64,000 nucleotides of DNA. It comes from CAWATG01 sp963785035 (GTDB taxonomy: Bacteria; Actinomycetota; Acidimicrobiia; IMCC26256; CAWATG01). The stretch covers positions 1 to 64,000 of the forward strand of contig CAWATG010000011.1 of the NCBI GenBank assembly GCA_963785035.1, written 5' to 3'. The notes below the pieces were generated by a model. It was given only the letters and a program-made list of their open reading frames with translations, was not told the DNA's origin and made no database searches. The translations under genes and the position numbers were made by a program. Below, piece after piece: positions 29,883 to 37,380 of the stretch. Position 1 is the stretch's first letter. The number at the start of each line of letters is the position of its first letter.

Positions 29883-30878
29883 CTAGTCGAATTTGAGGCT
29901 TGAGTAGCGCATCAACTTCTGCCACTTGTGGCGTGCGTCGACGCGACGAATCGTTCCGGACTTCGAACGCATGACGAGCGACTGTGTGGAAGCGCCATCA
30001 CCGAAGTAGCGGACGCCTTTGAGCAGCTCGCCGTCGGTGATGCCGGTCGCTGCGAAGAAGACGTCGTCGCCCGAGACGAGGTCTTCGATATGCAACACCT
30101 TGTCGAGGTCATAACCCGCGTCGAGCGCGGCGGTGCGTTCTTCGTCATTGCGGGGCCAGAGCTTGCCTTGGAGGGCACCGCCGAGCGCCTTGAGGGCGCA
30201 CGCGGCGATGACGCCTTCGGGTGTGCCGCCGATGCCGAAAAGGATGTTGGCGCCACTTTCGGACCATGCGGTCGAGATGGCGCCGGCGACATCGCCGTCG
30301 GGAATGAGGCGAATGCGAACACCCGCTTCACGGCATTCCTGGATGATCCCAGCGTGGCGGTCGCGATCCAGAATCACGGCGGTGACATCGTCGAGGTCTT
30401 CGCCGAGGACCTTCGCGACGGCTTCGAGGTTGGCTCTGACCGGTGCGTTGATGTCGATGACGCCCGCAGCTTCGGGGCCGACTGCGATCTTGTCCATGTA
30501 GACACACGGTCCAGGGTCGAACATCGTGCCGCGTTCGGACACCGCGATCACAGCGATCGCATTCGGGCGACCGAGGGAGGTGAGCGTCGTTCCGTCGATC
30601 GGGTCGACGGCGATGTCGCAACGTGGCGTGGAGCCGTCGCCGATCTCCTCGCCGTTGAAGAGCATGGGCGCTTCGTCCTTTTCGCCTTCACCGATGACGA
30701 CGATGCCGTCCATCGAGACGGTGTTGAGAACGACTCGCATCGCGTCGACCGCAGCGCCATCGGCGCCGTTCTTGTCGCCGCGACCCATCCAGCGTCCTGC
30801 GGCAAGCGCTGCGGCTTCGGTGACGCGGACCAGTTCCATGGCCAGGTTGCGATCTGGGGCTTGTACTACTTCGTCCAT
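29883..30878 (-). CDS. glpX: Class II fructose-1,6-bisphosphatase
   Basis: Intact 331-residue enzyme of gluconeogenesis: NLAMELVRVTEAAALAAGRW, GRGDKNGADGAAVDAMR, DGIVVIGEGEKDEAPMLFNG, CDIAVDPIDGTTLTSLGRPN (metal-binding D-PIDGT-T), DRDRHAGIIQECREAGVRIR, GIGGTPEGVIAACALKALGG and a long C-terminal GITDGELLKGVRYFGDGAST. GlpX is the main FBPase in most actinobacteria. It is followed by the small membrane-protein gene. The upstream gap (172 bases) to the divergent SDR gene shows no clear repeat. Confidence 0.95.
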   Translation of the reverse strand: MDEVVQAPDRNLAMELVRVTEAAALAAGRWMGRGDKNGADGAAVDAMRVVLNTVSMDGIVVIGEGEKDEAPMLFNGEEIGDGSTPRCDIAVDPIDGTTLTSLGRPNAIAVIAVSERGTMFDPGPCVYMDKIAVGPEAAGVIDINAPVRANLEAVAKVLGEDLDDVTAVILDRDRHAGIIQECREAGVRIRLIPDGDVAGAISTAWSESGANILFGIGGTPEGVIAACALKALGGALQGKLWPRNDEERTAALDAGYDLDKVLHIEDLVSGDDVFFAATGITDGELLKGVRYFGDGASTQSLVMRSKSGTIRRVDARHKWQKLMRYSSLKFD

Positions 30879-31050
30879 CGGATGCTCCTCGAGCTCGCGT
30901 GGGGATGCCTGACTTTACGCTCACGGCTTCGCGATCTTCGTTCCGATGGTGTACTCGGTCACGTTGCGTGGTGGTTGGCGGGCGGTCCTGTGGTGAGCTA
31001 GACCTCTACGGGGCTCCGAATCGTGGGGAGCGCATCAGAACGGAGAACCG

Positions 31051-31815
31051 ATGAGCGGACGTTTGGCGGGCAAGGTTGTGTTGGTGACCGGCGCCGCATC
31101 TGGTCTCGGCGAGGCATGCGTCTCGCGGTTCCGGGCCGATGGTGCGATACCGGTGAGCGCCGATATCACCGCCGGTGTCGACTATGTGCTCGATGTGCGT
31201 GACGAGCCGGCGATCGAGGCGATGCTCGCGGCGATCGTCGCCGAACACGGCCGTGTCGACGGTGTGGTCAACGCTGCGGGCGTGGGTGGCGGCGGACCGG
31301 TCCACAATCTCGGCCAGGACGAGTGGGACCGTGTGATGGACATCAATCTCAAGGGCACGTACTTGGTCACCAAGCACGTGCTCAAGGCGATGCTCGCGCA
31401 GGACCCGATCGATTCGGAACGCGGCTCGATCGTCAACATCGCCAGCATCGAAGGGCTCGAAGGCACCGCGGGCGGCAGCGCCTACAACGCATCGAAGGGC
31501 GGTGTCGTGCTGCTGACCAAGAATCTCGCGATCGACTACGGCCGCCAGGGCATCCGGACCAATGCGATCTGTCCGGGTTTCATCCTCACGCCATTGTTGA
31601 CGGGCGCGTTCGAGCTCATGAAGGGAACGGGCATTCGCGAGACGATCCAGGACGAGCACAAGCTCCGCCGTTTCGGCCGTCCCGATGAGATCGCGTCGGT
31701 CGCTTCATTCCTGTTGTCATCGGACGCCTCGTTCGTGACGGGCAACGCCATCGCAGTCGACGGTGGTTTCACCGCCGGACGTGACCCAGGTGTGACCGAG
31801 CTGTTCGGCCTGTGA
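31051..31815 (+). CDS. Short-chain dehydrogenase/reductase
   Basis: Intact classical SDR of 254 residues: GKVVLVTGAASGLGEACVSR (T-G-x3-GxG cofactor motif), DGVVNAAGVGGGG (NNAG equivalent NAAG), SIVNIASIEGLEG, YNASKGGVVLLTKNLAIDYG (catalytic Y-x3-K), TNAICPGFILTPLL and FVTGNAIAVDGGFTAG. NAD(H) is more likely than NADP(H) because an acidic D follows the second strand (VSADIT). Substrate unknown. Its TGA overlaps the GTG of the methyltransferase gene. Confidence 0.9.
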   Translation: MSGRLAGKVVLVTGAASGLGEACVSRFRADGAIPVSADITAGVDYVLDVRDEPAIEAMLAAIVAEHGRVDGVVNAAGVGGGGPVHNLGQDEWDRVMDINLKGTYLVTKHVLKAMLAQDPIDSERGSIVNIASIEGLEGTAGGSAYNASKGGVVLLTKNLAIDYGRQGIRTNAICPGFILTPLLTGAFELMKGTGIRETIQDEHKLRRFGRPDEIASVASFLLSSDASFVTGNAIAVDGGFTAGRDPGVTELFGL

Positions 31816-32459
31816 CCGCGCACCCCATGGGGCACGCGATGGACGAACGGGCGATCGAGGTTGCCCGCGCAGCGAAGGGTTTCATGCCCGACGACGAGGG
31901 TCTCGCGCTTTTCGAAGCGGGATGTGCGGGGGGCGCGCTCGGTCCGCTGTTGGAGGTCGGCACCTACTGCGGTAAGTCCGCGGTCTATCTGGGCAGTGCG
32001 GCGCGTGCGCTCGGGACGGTGTTGTTCACCGTTGATCATCACCGCGGCTCGGAGGAGAACCAGGCGGGCTGGGAGCACCACGACCGTGAGCTTGTCGATC
32101 CGGAGACGGGACGGATGGACACGTTGCCGTTCTTCCGCCGTACCATGGAACGTTCCGGCCTCGAAGGCTCGGTCGTTGCGGTGCTCGGTGAGTCGACGAC
32201 CGTCGCGGGCTATTGGGCGACCCCACTGGGGTTCCTCTTTATCGACGGTGGACACGCCGAGGACGTGGCGATGGCCGACTTCGAGCGTTGGGCCGGGTTC
32301 GTGCTCGAAGGCGGTGTGCTGGCGATCCACGACGTGTTCGAGGATCCAGCCGATGGGGGACAGGCGCCATTTCATGTGTGGGAGCGCGCGGTTGCGCAGG
32401 GCTTCGAGCCGCTCACGACAACCGGCAGCCTCCGCACACTCCGTGCGCCCGGTCGATAG
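31812..32459 (+). CDS. Class I SAM-dependent methyltransferase, intact copy
   Basis: 215-residue CmcI/MacT-like class I methyltransferase: GPLLEVGTYCGKSAVYLGSA (motif I), TVLFTVDHHRGSEENQAG, GSVVAVLGESTTVAGYW, LGFLFIDGGHAEDVAMADFE and GGVLAIHDVFEDP. The D-G-GH motif is the metal-binding site of catechol-O-methyltransferase-like members. GTG start overlaps the SDR stop (GTGA). A second, damaged copy lies at 36858-37348, sharing near-identical DNA from the EVARA codons to the RAPG codons; copy two lacks 36 residues including GHAEDVAM. Confidence 0.85.
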   Translation: MTAHPMGHAMDERAIEVARAAKGFMPDDEGLALFEAGCAGGALGPLLEVGTYCGKSAVYLGSAARALGTVLFTVDHHRGSEENQAGWEHHDRELVDPETGRMDTLPFFRRTMERSGLEGSVVAVLGESTTVAGYWATPLGFLFIDGGHAEDVAMADFERWAGFVLEGGVLAIHDVFEDPADGGQAPFHVWERAVAQGFEPLTTTGSLRTLRAPGR

Positions 32460-32548
32460 CCGCCGCGTCGACCTTCGCACGCATACCCCTCCACGACGAG
32501 TCGTTGCAGGCGGTCCCGAGGTCGGCGTGCAGCGCGAGGCAAAGTTAG

Positions 32549-32585
32549 TTGCCAACCATCGGGATGAGGGATATTATCCATCATC
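32549..32585 (+). promoter_or_regulatory. Fic gene promoter overlapped by a palindrome
   Basis: TTGCCA (32549-32554), 17 bases, TATTAT (32572-32577). GATGAGGGATA (32563-32573) and TATCCATCATC (32575-32585) are inverted with 10 of 11 matches around one base, directly over the -10 element. AT-rich compared with the surroundings. Autorepression is inferred. Confidence 0.65.
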
Positions 32586-32612
32586 ATAAAGGTAGCGAAT
32601 GGAGTTTCACCG

Positions 32613-33752
32613 ATGTTATTCGCGACCCCCGATCTGGGTCCCCACGAGCACGAGGTTCTCGATCAGGTGCAGGACCTCAAAGAAAAGCTGCGCTGGCAAT
32701 TGCACGAGCCTCGACGTTGGTTCGGGTCGCTTCGTCGCGTCTCATACGCACGAGCGGTGCAGGGATCGAACAGCATCGAGGGCTTCGACGCGGCACTTGA
32801 CGATGCTGCTGCCGTCGATCTCGGTGAAGAAACACTGAGTGCCGGCGAAGAGACCGAACGAGCACTCAAGGGCTACCGCGACGCGATGACGTTCGTGCTC
32901 CAACTCGCCAACGAACCAAGGTTTCATTACGGCGAGCAGCTACTGAAGAGTCTCCACTTCATCATGACCAGCTACGACCTCAAGAACCGCCCGGGCCTTT
33001 ACCGCGCCGGAGACATCTACGTGCGCAATGACGACACCGGCAGGATCATCTACACGGGCGCTGGCATCGATGAAGTGGACGGCCTCATGAACGAGCTTGT
33101 CCTGCAACTCAACGAGGAGGTCAGCTCCGATTGCCCGGTACTTGTGCGTGCCGCGATGGCGCACCTCAATCTCGTCCTCATTCACCCGTTCCGTGACGGC
33201 AACGGCCGTATGGCGCGCTGCCTCCAGACGCTGGTACTGGCGCGCGAGCAGATCCTCGAACCTGGTTTTTGCACCATCGAGGAATACCTGGGTCGAAATA
33301 CTCAGGCGTACTACGACGTTCTTGCGGAAGTCGGTGGTGGGAAATGGCAGCCGACGCGCGGCGCATTGCCGTGGGTGCGTTTCACGATCACGGCGCACCA
33401 TCGTCAGGCCCGCACGATGTTGCGACGGATCAAGGAATCGGAGCGTCTCTGGGAGGAACTCGAAATCATCGCCGCGAAGCACGGGTTTCCGGAGCGTTCG
33501 ATCGTCGCGCTCTATGACGCGGCCATCGGCTACCGCATTCGCAACGCTACATACCGCGCGATCCACGAGGACGAGGTCACCGATGGAATGGCGAGCCGCG
33601 ACCTGCGGATGATGGCCGATGCGGGATTGCTGATCCCGCACGGTGAAAAGCGTGGCCGCTACTACACCCGCGGCCGTGAGCTCGCCGAGCGACGCGAGCA
33701 GATTGTTGACGCTCGCGATCCGCGAGACGACTCCGATCCCTTCGGGGGTTGA
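32613..33752 (+). CDS. Fic-domain AMP-transferase, self-inhibited type
   Basis: Intact 379-residue Fic protein. The catalytic motif HPFRDGNGRMAR begins at H191 and has all residues needed for nucleotide transfer. The inhibitory helix is intramolecular and N-terminal: GSNSIEGFDA, S52 to E56-G57, the (S/T)xxxE(G/N) motif of class II Fic proteins. The C-terminal 110 residues include a winged-helix-like region (YRAIHEDEVTDGMASRDLRM, MADAGLLIPHGEKRGRYYTR). Such proteins AMPylate target proteins when the glutamate is displaced; targets unknown. It has its own promoter-palindrome and stands at the left edge of the toxin-antitoxin island. Confidence 0.9.
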   Translation: MLFATPDLGPHEHEVLDQVQDLKEKLRWQLHEPRRWFGSLRRVSYARAVQGSNSIEGFDAALDDAAAVDLGEETLSAGEETERALKGYRDAMTFVLQLANEPRFHYGEQLLKSLHFIMTSYDLKNRPGLYRAGDIYVRNDDTGRIIYTGAGIDEVDGLMNELVLQLNEEVSSDCPVLVRAAMAHLNLVLIHPFRDGNGRMARCLQTLVLAREQILEPGFCTIEEYLGRNTQAYYDVLAEVGGGKWQPTRGALPWVRFTITAHHRQARTMLRRIKESERLWEELEIIAAKHGFPERSIVALYDAAIGYRIRNATYRAIHEDEVTDGMASRDLRMMADAGLLIPHGEKRGRYYTRGRELAERREQIVDARDPRDDSDPFGG

Positions 33753-33787
33753 GGGGATGCGCACGTGATGGGTGTCGAACTGCTCGA

Positions 33788-34159
33788 TCAATTGTGGTTT
33801 CGGAACGACCGGTCGAACGACGCGACCGTTCCGACGCCTGTTCGTTCTGCGCTGGCGACAAGGTAGGCCTCGGCGAAGTCGAGACGCTCGAGTTCGTAGA
33901 CCTCGACGGCGCGGAGCAGGAGGTCCTCGTCGACCACGTGTATCGGGTCGAACGCGATCATCGCTCGAACCATGTCGGCGATTCGGAGACGTTCGACTTC
34001 GTAATAGGACTCAAGGACATAGACGACCTCGGCGACGACGAGGTCTGCCAGGAGCAGCTCGTCCGCTGTTGCGAGGAAGCGCGTTGCCCGAGCGGCTTGG
34101 TCCGGCGGATCGCCGGTGAAGTGGCGGACCAGGATGTTGGTGTCGACGAAGGCGCTCAA
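33788..34159 (-). CDS. PIN-domain toxin (VapC-like)
   Basis: Intact 123-residue PIN ribonuclease: MSAFVDTNILVRHFTGDPPD (D6), LLLADLVVAEVVYVLESYYE (E), RLDFAEAYLVASAERTGVGT and VASFDRSF (final D). The acidic quartet for metal binding is present. PIN toxins cleave tRNA or rRNA. Its start overlaps the stop of the AbrB-like antitoxin gene by four bases, the standard antitoxin-first order. Confidence 0.85.
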   Translation of the reverse strand: MSAFVDTNILVRHFTGDPPDQAARATRFLATADELLLADLVVAEVVYVLESYYEVERLRIADMVRAMIAFDPIHVVDEDLLLRAVEVYELERLDFAEAYLVASAERTGVGTVASFDRSFRNHN

Positions 34160-34404
34160 TGCCGCGAGGCTGTTCGGGCCACGCGTGTGCGGCGTCGGAC
34201 CTCATCCCATGCAACGCGGCGCTTGGCGGCGGGGACGGAAACGGTTCCCGCAAGGTCCAGGAGATCCGGTGTTCGAGCGAGGAGCGCGCGGTCCCCGTCG
34301 ATGCGAAATACAACGGCGTCGCCGTCGGTGAGGCCCAGGGCGTCTCGAACCGCCTTCGGGATTGTGACTTGGCCCTTCGAGGTCAACCGTGCGGCCACTT
34401 CCAT
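34156..34404 (-). CDS. AbrB/SpoVT-type antitoxin
   Basis: Intact 82-residue protein with a swapped-hairpin DNA-binding domain at the N-terminus: EVAARLTSKGQVTIPKAVRD, ALGLTDGDAVVFRIDGDRAL. The tail (AKRRVAWDEVRRRTRVARTA) would wrap and block the PIN toxin encoded next. Start ATG 34404 has GGAGG seven bases upstream. An inverted repeat (34412-34437) lies right before the ribosome binding site. Confidence 0.85.
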   Translation of the reverse strand: MEVAARLTSKGQVTIPKAVRDALGLTDGDAVVFRIDGDRALLARTPDLLDLAGTVSVPAAKRRVAWDEVRRRTRVARTASRH

Positions 34405-34411
34405 TGGATCC

Positions 34412-34437
34412 TCCTTACATCGTTATAGAAGTAAGGA
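34412..34437 (-). promoter_or_regulatory. Operator before AbrB/PIN pair
   Basis: TCCTTAC (34412-34418) and GTAAGGA (34431-34437) are perfect inverted arms, with TATAAC (minus strand) in the centre as a possible -10. Binding by the AbrB-like antitoxin is inferred. Confidence 0.55.
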
Positions 34438-34488
34438 TACACGTTTTGCCGGTTCGAGGGAGCGTTTTCCCTGGCGCTCGAAGCCTCT

Positions 34489-34521
34489 GCATACAAGCAT
34501 GCAGAGTGCATGCTTGTATGC
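34489..34521 (+). promoter_or_regulatory. Perfect 14-bp inverted repeat before FitA-like gene
   Basis: GCATACAAGCATGC (34489-34502) and GCATGCTTGTATGC (34508-34521), 14 of 14 matches, five bases apart and eight bases before the ATG at 34529. TGTATGCT in the right arm could serve as an extended -10. This is a textbook position for the operator of a FitA/VapB-type antitoxin. Confidence 0.75.
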
Positions 34522-34528
34522 TGGTTGC

Positions 34529-34756
34529 ATGAAGACGCTACAGATTCGGAATGTGCCCGACGACGTGCACGCGCGGCTCAAGGCGCGGGCCGCCCTTGAG
34601 GGGATGTCGCTGTCGGAGCTGGCGCTTGGCGAGCTGCGGAGAGCTGCTGAGCGGCCATCACGACGGGAACTGCTGGAGCGAGTGCGTGGCCGTAGCAGCG
34701 CGCGACTTCGTCCGACGCCGGAACGGGCCGTGCGGGCCGAGCGAGAAAGCGGTTGA
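34529..34756 (+). CDS. FitA-like ribbon-helix-helix antitoxin
   Basis: 75-residue protein: MKTLQIRNVPDDVHARLKAR, AALEGMSLSELALGELRRAA, then an unstructured tail RELLERVRGRSSARLRPTPE. IRNVPDDVHARLKARAA-GMS is the signature of FitA-type ribbon-helix-helix antitoxins. Its TGA overlaps the TTG start of the PIN toxin gene. The strong palindrome upstream is its probable binding site. Confidence 0.85.
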   Translation: MKTLQIRNVPDDVHARLKARAALEGMSLSELALGELRRAAERPSRRELLERVRGRSSARLRPTPERAVRAERESG

Positions 34757-35148
34757 TCGTCCTCGATGCATCCGCTGTCCTCGAACTGCTTCTCAATACC
34801 GAGGCCGGGGAACTCGTGTCTGACCGGATCGGAGACGAACTGGAGTCCTTGCATGTCCCGCACCTGCTGACGGCCGAGGTGGCGCAGGTGTTGCGTCGTT
34901 ACGTCGCGACAGCAATGCTCAGTCCGGCGCGCGCTCGGTCAGCGCTCGAGGACCTGCTCGACCTCGACGCAGCCCGCTATGGGCACGAGGAGCTTCTCCC
35001 TCGCGCGTGGGAACTCCGTGCCAATCTGACGATCTACGACGCCCTGTACGTGGCGCTGGCGGAGGCGCTGTCGGCAACCTTGCTGACGTTTGACCGCAAA
35101 CTCGCCGCGGCGCTCGGTCACGCTGCAAGGGTCGAAGTCCCGGCCTGA
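34753..35148 (+). CDS. PIN-domain toxin, partner of FitA-like antitoxin
   Basis: 131 residues: MIVLDASAVLELLLNTEAGE (D5), HVPHLLTAEVAQVLRRYVA (E), NLTIYDALYVALAEALSATL (D) and LLTFDRKLAAA (D). Complete PIN active site. Start codon is TTG at 34753, overlapping the antitoxin stop, which implies translational coupling. Followed by 180 bases before the next module. Confidence 0.85.
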   Translation: MIVLDASAVLELLLNTEAGELVSDRIGDELESLHVPHLLTAEVAQVLRRYVATAMLSPARARSALEDLLDLDAARYGHEELLPRAWELRANLTIYDALYVALAEALSATLLTFDRKLAAALGHAARVEVPA

Positions 35149-35292
35149 CTTCCCGGTCTGGCACATATAACAGTTGTCCTGTAAGAATCCGGTGTTCTAA
35201 CAGGGATGCTATTAGGTGTGTGATGCCGAGCCCGGCACGGGGAGGGCTTCGCAGCGAACGGCGGGTGAGCGCTCGGATCGTGCCGGCCCCAG

Positions 35293-35324
35293 GTATATCT
35301 AGATATACGGTTATCAGATATACT
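35293..35324 (+). promoter_or_regulatory. AT-rich palindrome plus half-site before VapB gene
   Basis: GTATATCTAGATATAC (35293-35308) is a perfect 16-base palindrome. A further AGATATAC half-site lies at 35317-35324, seven bases before the GTG start. Likely VapB operator and promoter. Confidence 0.7.
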
Positions 35325-35330
35325 TTCTGG

Positions 35331-35537
35331 GTGACAAAGCGACTTGTGGACATCGAGGACGATCTGCTCACCCGGGCTCGTGAGCTGGGCGGCGCGACGA
35401 CGATGAAGGACGCGGTCAACACGGCGCTGCGCTCGTTCATCGACACCGAGTTGCGCCGCCGGCACCTTCGCCGACTCGAAACCGGCGAGGGAACCGACCT
35501 CGGCGATGACGAGGTGATGCAAGGCGCATGGCGGTAG
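35331..35537 (+). CDS. vapB: VapB-type antitoxin
   Basis: About 68 residues from GTG at 35331: VTKRLVDIEDDLLTRARELG, GATTMKDAVNTALRSFIDTE, LRRRHLRRLETGEGTDLGDD. This is the VapB family of Mycobacterium-type modules (K-DAVN-ALR-F helix; C-terminal toxin-binding tail). An in-frame ATG upstream at 35223 would add an unrelated extension across the palindrome and is rejected. It overlaps the following toxin gene by ten bases. Confidence 0.85.
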   Translation: MTKRLVDIEDDLLTRARELGGATTMKDAVNTALRSFIDTELRRRHLRRLETGEGTDLGDDEVMQGAWR

Positions 35538-35944
35538 GGCCGCTCTACCTGGCCGACAAGAGCGCCCTTGCCCGGCTCGGTCACCAAACGGTCGCCGATC
35601 GTCTGGGGCCGCTCCTCGTCGAGGGTCTGGTTGCCACCTGCCCGATCATCGATCTCGAGGTGCTCTACAGCGCACGCTCACTCGCAGACTATGAGGCGAT
35701 CCTGGCCGAACGCCGAGCACTGCCGTGTCTCCCCCTTACCAAGGAGATCACCGATCGCGCCATGGACGTCCAACACCGTCTCGCACGCAAGGGCCGGCAC
35801 CGCTTGGCGCTGCCCGACCTCTTGATCGCAGCGGTTGGCGAGATCAACGATCTGACCGTTGTGCATTACGACGCCGACTACGACCGCATCGCCGAGATCA
35901 GCGGTCAACGTGTCGAATGGGTCGTACCTCGCGGATCGCTCTGA
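35528..35944 (+). CDS. vapC: VapC-type PIN toxin
   Basis: 138 residues: MAVGPLYLADKSALARLGHQ (D10), ATCPIIDLEVLYSARSLADY (E), LALPDLLIAAVGEINDLTVV (D) and HYDADYDRIAEISGQRVEWV (D). The LADKSA and HYD-DYDRIA motifs are typical of actinobacterial VapC. Starts ATG within the last codons of vapB. Target RNA unknown. Confidence 0.88.
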   Translation: MAVGPLYLADKSALARLGHQTVADRLGPLLVEGLVATCPIIDLEVLYSARSLADYEAILAERRALPCLPLTKEITDRAMDVQHRLARKGRHRLALPDLLIAAVGEINDLTVVHYDADYDRIAEISGQRVEWVVPRGSL

Positions 35945-35988
35945 CCACCGAGGGGGAAGGTGAGGGGCTGTCGCGACAAACCGTCTCC

Positions 35989-36269
35989 ATGGCGCTGCTT
36001 CGACACAGGCGACCAGAGATCGTTGCTGCGGCTGCTCGTTGCGGCGTCCGCAATGTCCGGATCTTTGGATCGGTTGCCGCCGGCAACGCAGACCCGGAGT
36101 CGGACATCGATTTTCTTGTCACGCTCGAGCCAGGACGTCGCTGTGCCGACATCGAAGATCTTTGTCGCTCCTTGGAGGAGTTGCCGGCGCACCCGGGGTT
36201 GACATCTTCGCCGAGATCGACCAAACCCTCTCAAGCGAGGTCTTCTCTGCCTTTGAGCTCATCACGTAG
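35989..36269 (+). CDS. MNT-type minimal nucleotidyltransferase, one frameshift
   Basis: About 93 residues when one base near 36,195 is corrected: MALLRHRRPEIVAAAARCGV, RNVRIFGSVAAGNADPESDI (GS-x3-G-x5-SDxD), DFLVTLEPGRRCADIEDLCR and the end VDIFAEIDQTLSSEVFSAFE. MNT proteins are antitoxins that AMPylate HEPN toxins; no HEPN gene follows. Orphan or decayed module. The last 39 bases overlap the opposing pseudogene. Confidence 0.65.
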
Positions 36270-36570
36270 CGACTCGAGGTAGGGAAGCGCATGCAGGTCC
36301 TTGTCTCGTCCGGCCGCACGTTTTGAAGAGATCACATCATCAAGTGACGCGACCCTGACGGTCAGGCCGTCGGCGATCTCGACTTCCCCCGCCCGTTCAT
36401 GCCAGTCGGCGTAGTCAAGTCGGGGTCCCGCCGGCGTGAAGGTGACGTCTGTCGACATCGCTGGTGGGAAGTGGCGACCCGTGAATTGCAGCAGCGAAAC
36501 CGCCGAGGACGACATAATCCACGCCTTCATCATTGAGGACCTGGCAGATCAGTCTGGGGTCGAAGGTCAT
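36231..36570 (-). pseudogene. AbiEii-like nucleotidyltransferase remnant
   Basis: Starts MTFDPRLICQVLNDEGVDYV, VLGGFAAAIHGSPLPTSDVD, the nucleotidyltransferase core with G-G-x8-G-S and SDxD, and ends with ADGLTVRVASLDDVISSKRA, AGRDKDLHALPYLESLRDEL. The middle, normally about 80 residues, is missing and the two parts are in different frames, so an internal deletion is likely (near 36,440). Such proteins pair with short upstream antitoxin-like partners; the ATG overlaps the stop of one at 36570-36692. Confidence 0.6.
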
Positions 36571-36692
36571 CAGCTGGTCGTGCGACGGCGGCTGTGGTCG
36601 AGGATCTCCGACCATGTGGCAACGACTTCGACCAGCCGTTCGACGCGCTCGCTGGGCGTCAATGCCAAGAGCTCACGGATGCCCTGACGATC
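36570..36692 (-). pseudogene. Short partner peptide of the nucleotidyltransferase, start lost
   Basis: Open stretch reading VDRQGIRELLALTPSERVER, LVEVVATWSEILDHSRRRTT, then a stop that overlaps the next gene's ATG. The pattern R-GI-ELLAL-P-ERV-LVEV is what I expect of the small protein preceding this nucleotidyltransferase type. The codon before VDRQ would normally supply the start, but it is GTC here. Likely decayed with its partner. Confidence 0.4.
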
Positions 36693-36857
36693 GACCCCAC
36701 GGTCATCCTCGAGTGGGCTGTGCGTGGTCACACCCAAGTCTACGTCCGCCCTTCGCCGGAGCGACAGTGGTTGACCGAGCTCGCCAGTACGGAGGAGGAG
36801 GTATTCGGGGAGGTGATGGCTTTGCCCACGGCGATCGAGGAGCACGGCCGAGACCTC

Positions 36858-37348
36858 GAGGTTGCCCGCGCCACGAAGGGTTTCATGCCCGACGACGAGG
36901 GTCTCGCGCTCTTTCGATGCGGGATGTGCGGGCGGCGCGCTCGGTCCGCTGTTGGAGGTCGGCACCTACTGCGGCAAGTCCGCGGTCTATCTCGGCAGTG
37001 CGGCGCGTGCGCTCGGGACGGTGTTGTTCACCGTTGATCATCACCGCGGCTCGGAGGAGAACCAGGCGGGATGGGAGCACCACGACCGTGAGCTTGTCGA
37101 TCCGGAGACGGGACGGATGGACACGTTGCCGTTCTTCCGCCGCACCATGGAACGTTCCGGCCTCGAAGGCTCGGTCGTTGCGGTGCTCGGCGAGTCGACG
37201 ACCGTCGCGCGGTATTGGGCGACCCCACTGGGGTTCCTCTTTATCGACGGGGGACAGGCGCCATTTCATGTGTGGCAGCGCGCGGTTGCGCAGGGCTTCG
37301 AGCCGCTCACGACAACCGGCAGCCTCCGCACACTCCGTGCGCCCGGTC
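36858..37348 (+). pseudogene. Second, damaged copy of the SAM methyltransferase
   Basis: Near-identical to 31857-32455. Homology begins at TCGAGGTTGCCCGCG and ends at GTGCGCCCGGTC. It differs by an extra T near 36,915 that shifts the frame, by scattered substitutions, and by a 108-base in-frame deletion near 37,248. The deletion joins ATCGAC to GGGGGACAGG, removing the 36 residues that include the DGGH metal site and AIHDVF. No start codon in the right frame precedes it. Non-functional. Confidence 0.85.
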
Positions 37349-37380
37349 ACCTCTGTCGGTGACGGTCTCGCCGCTCATGT

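Noticed and set aside
35220..35330. Upstream ATG for the VapB gene (adds about 36 residues)
   Set aside because: The extension runs through the operator palindrome and matches nothing in the family; GTG at 35331 fits homologues.
32460..37380. Prophage or integrative element
   Set aside because: No integrase, att-like repeat at a tRNA, or structural phage genes around the toxin-antitoxin island; only the duplicated methyltransferase brackets it.
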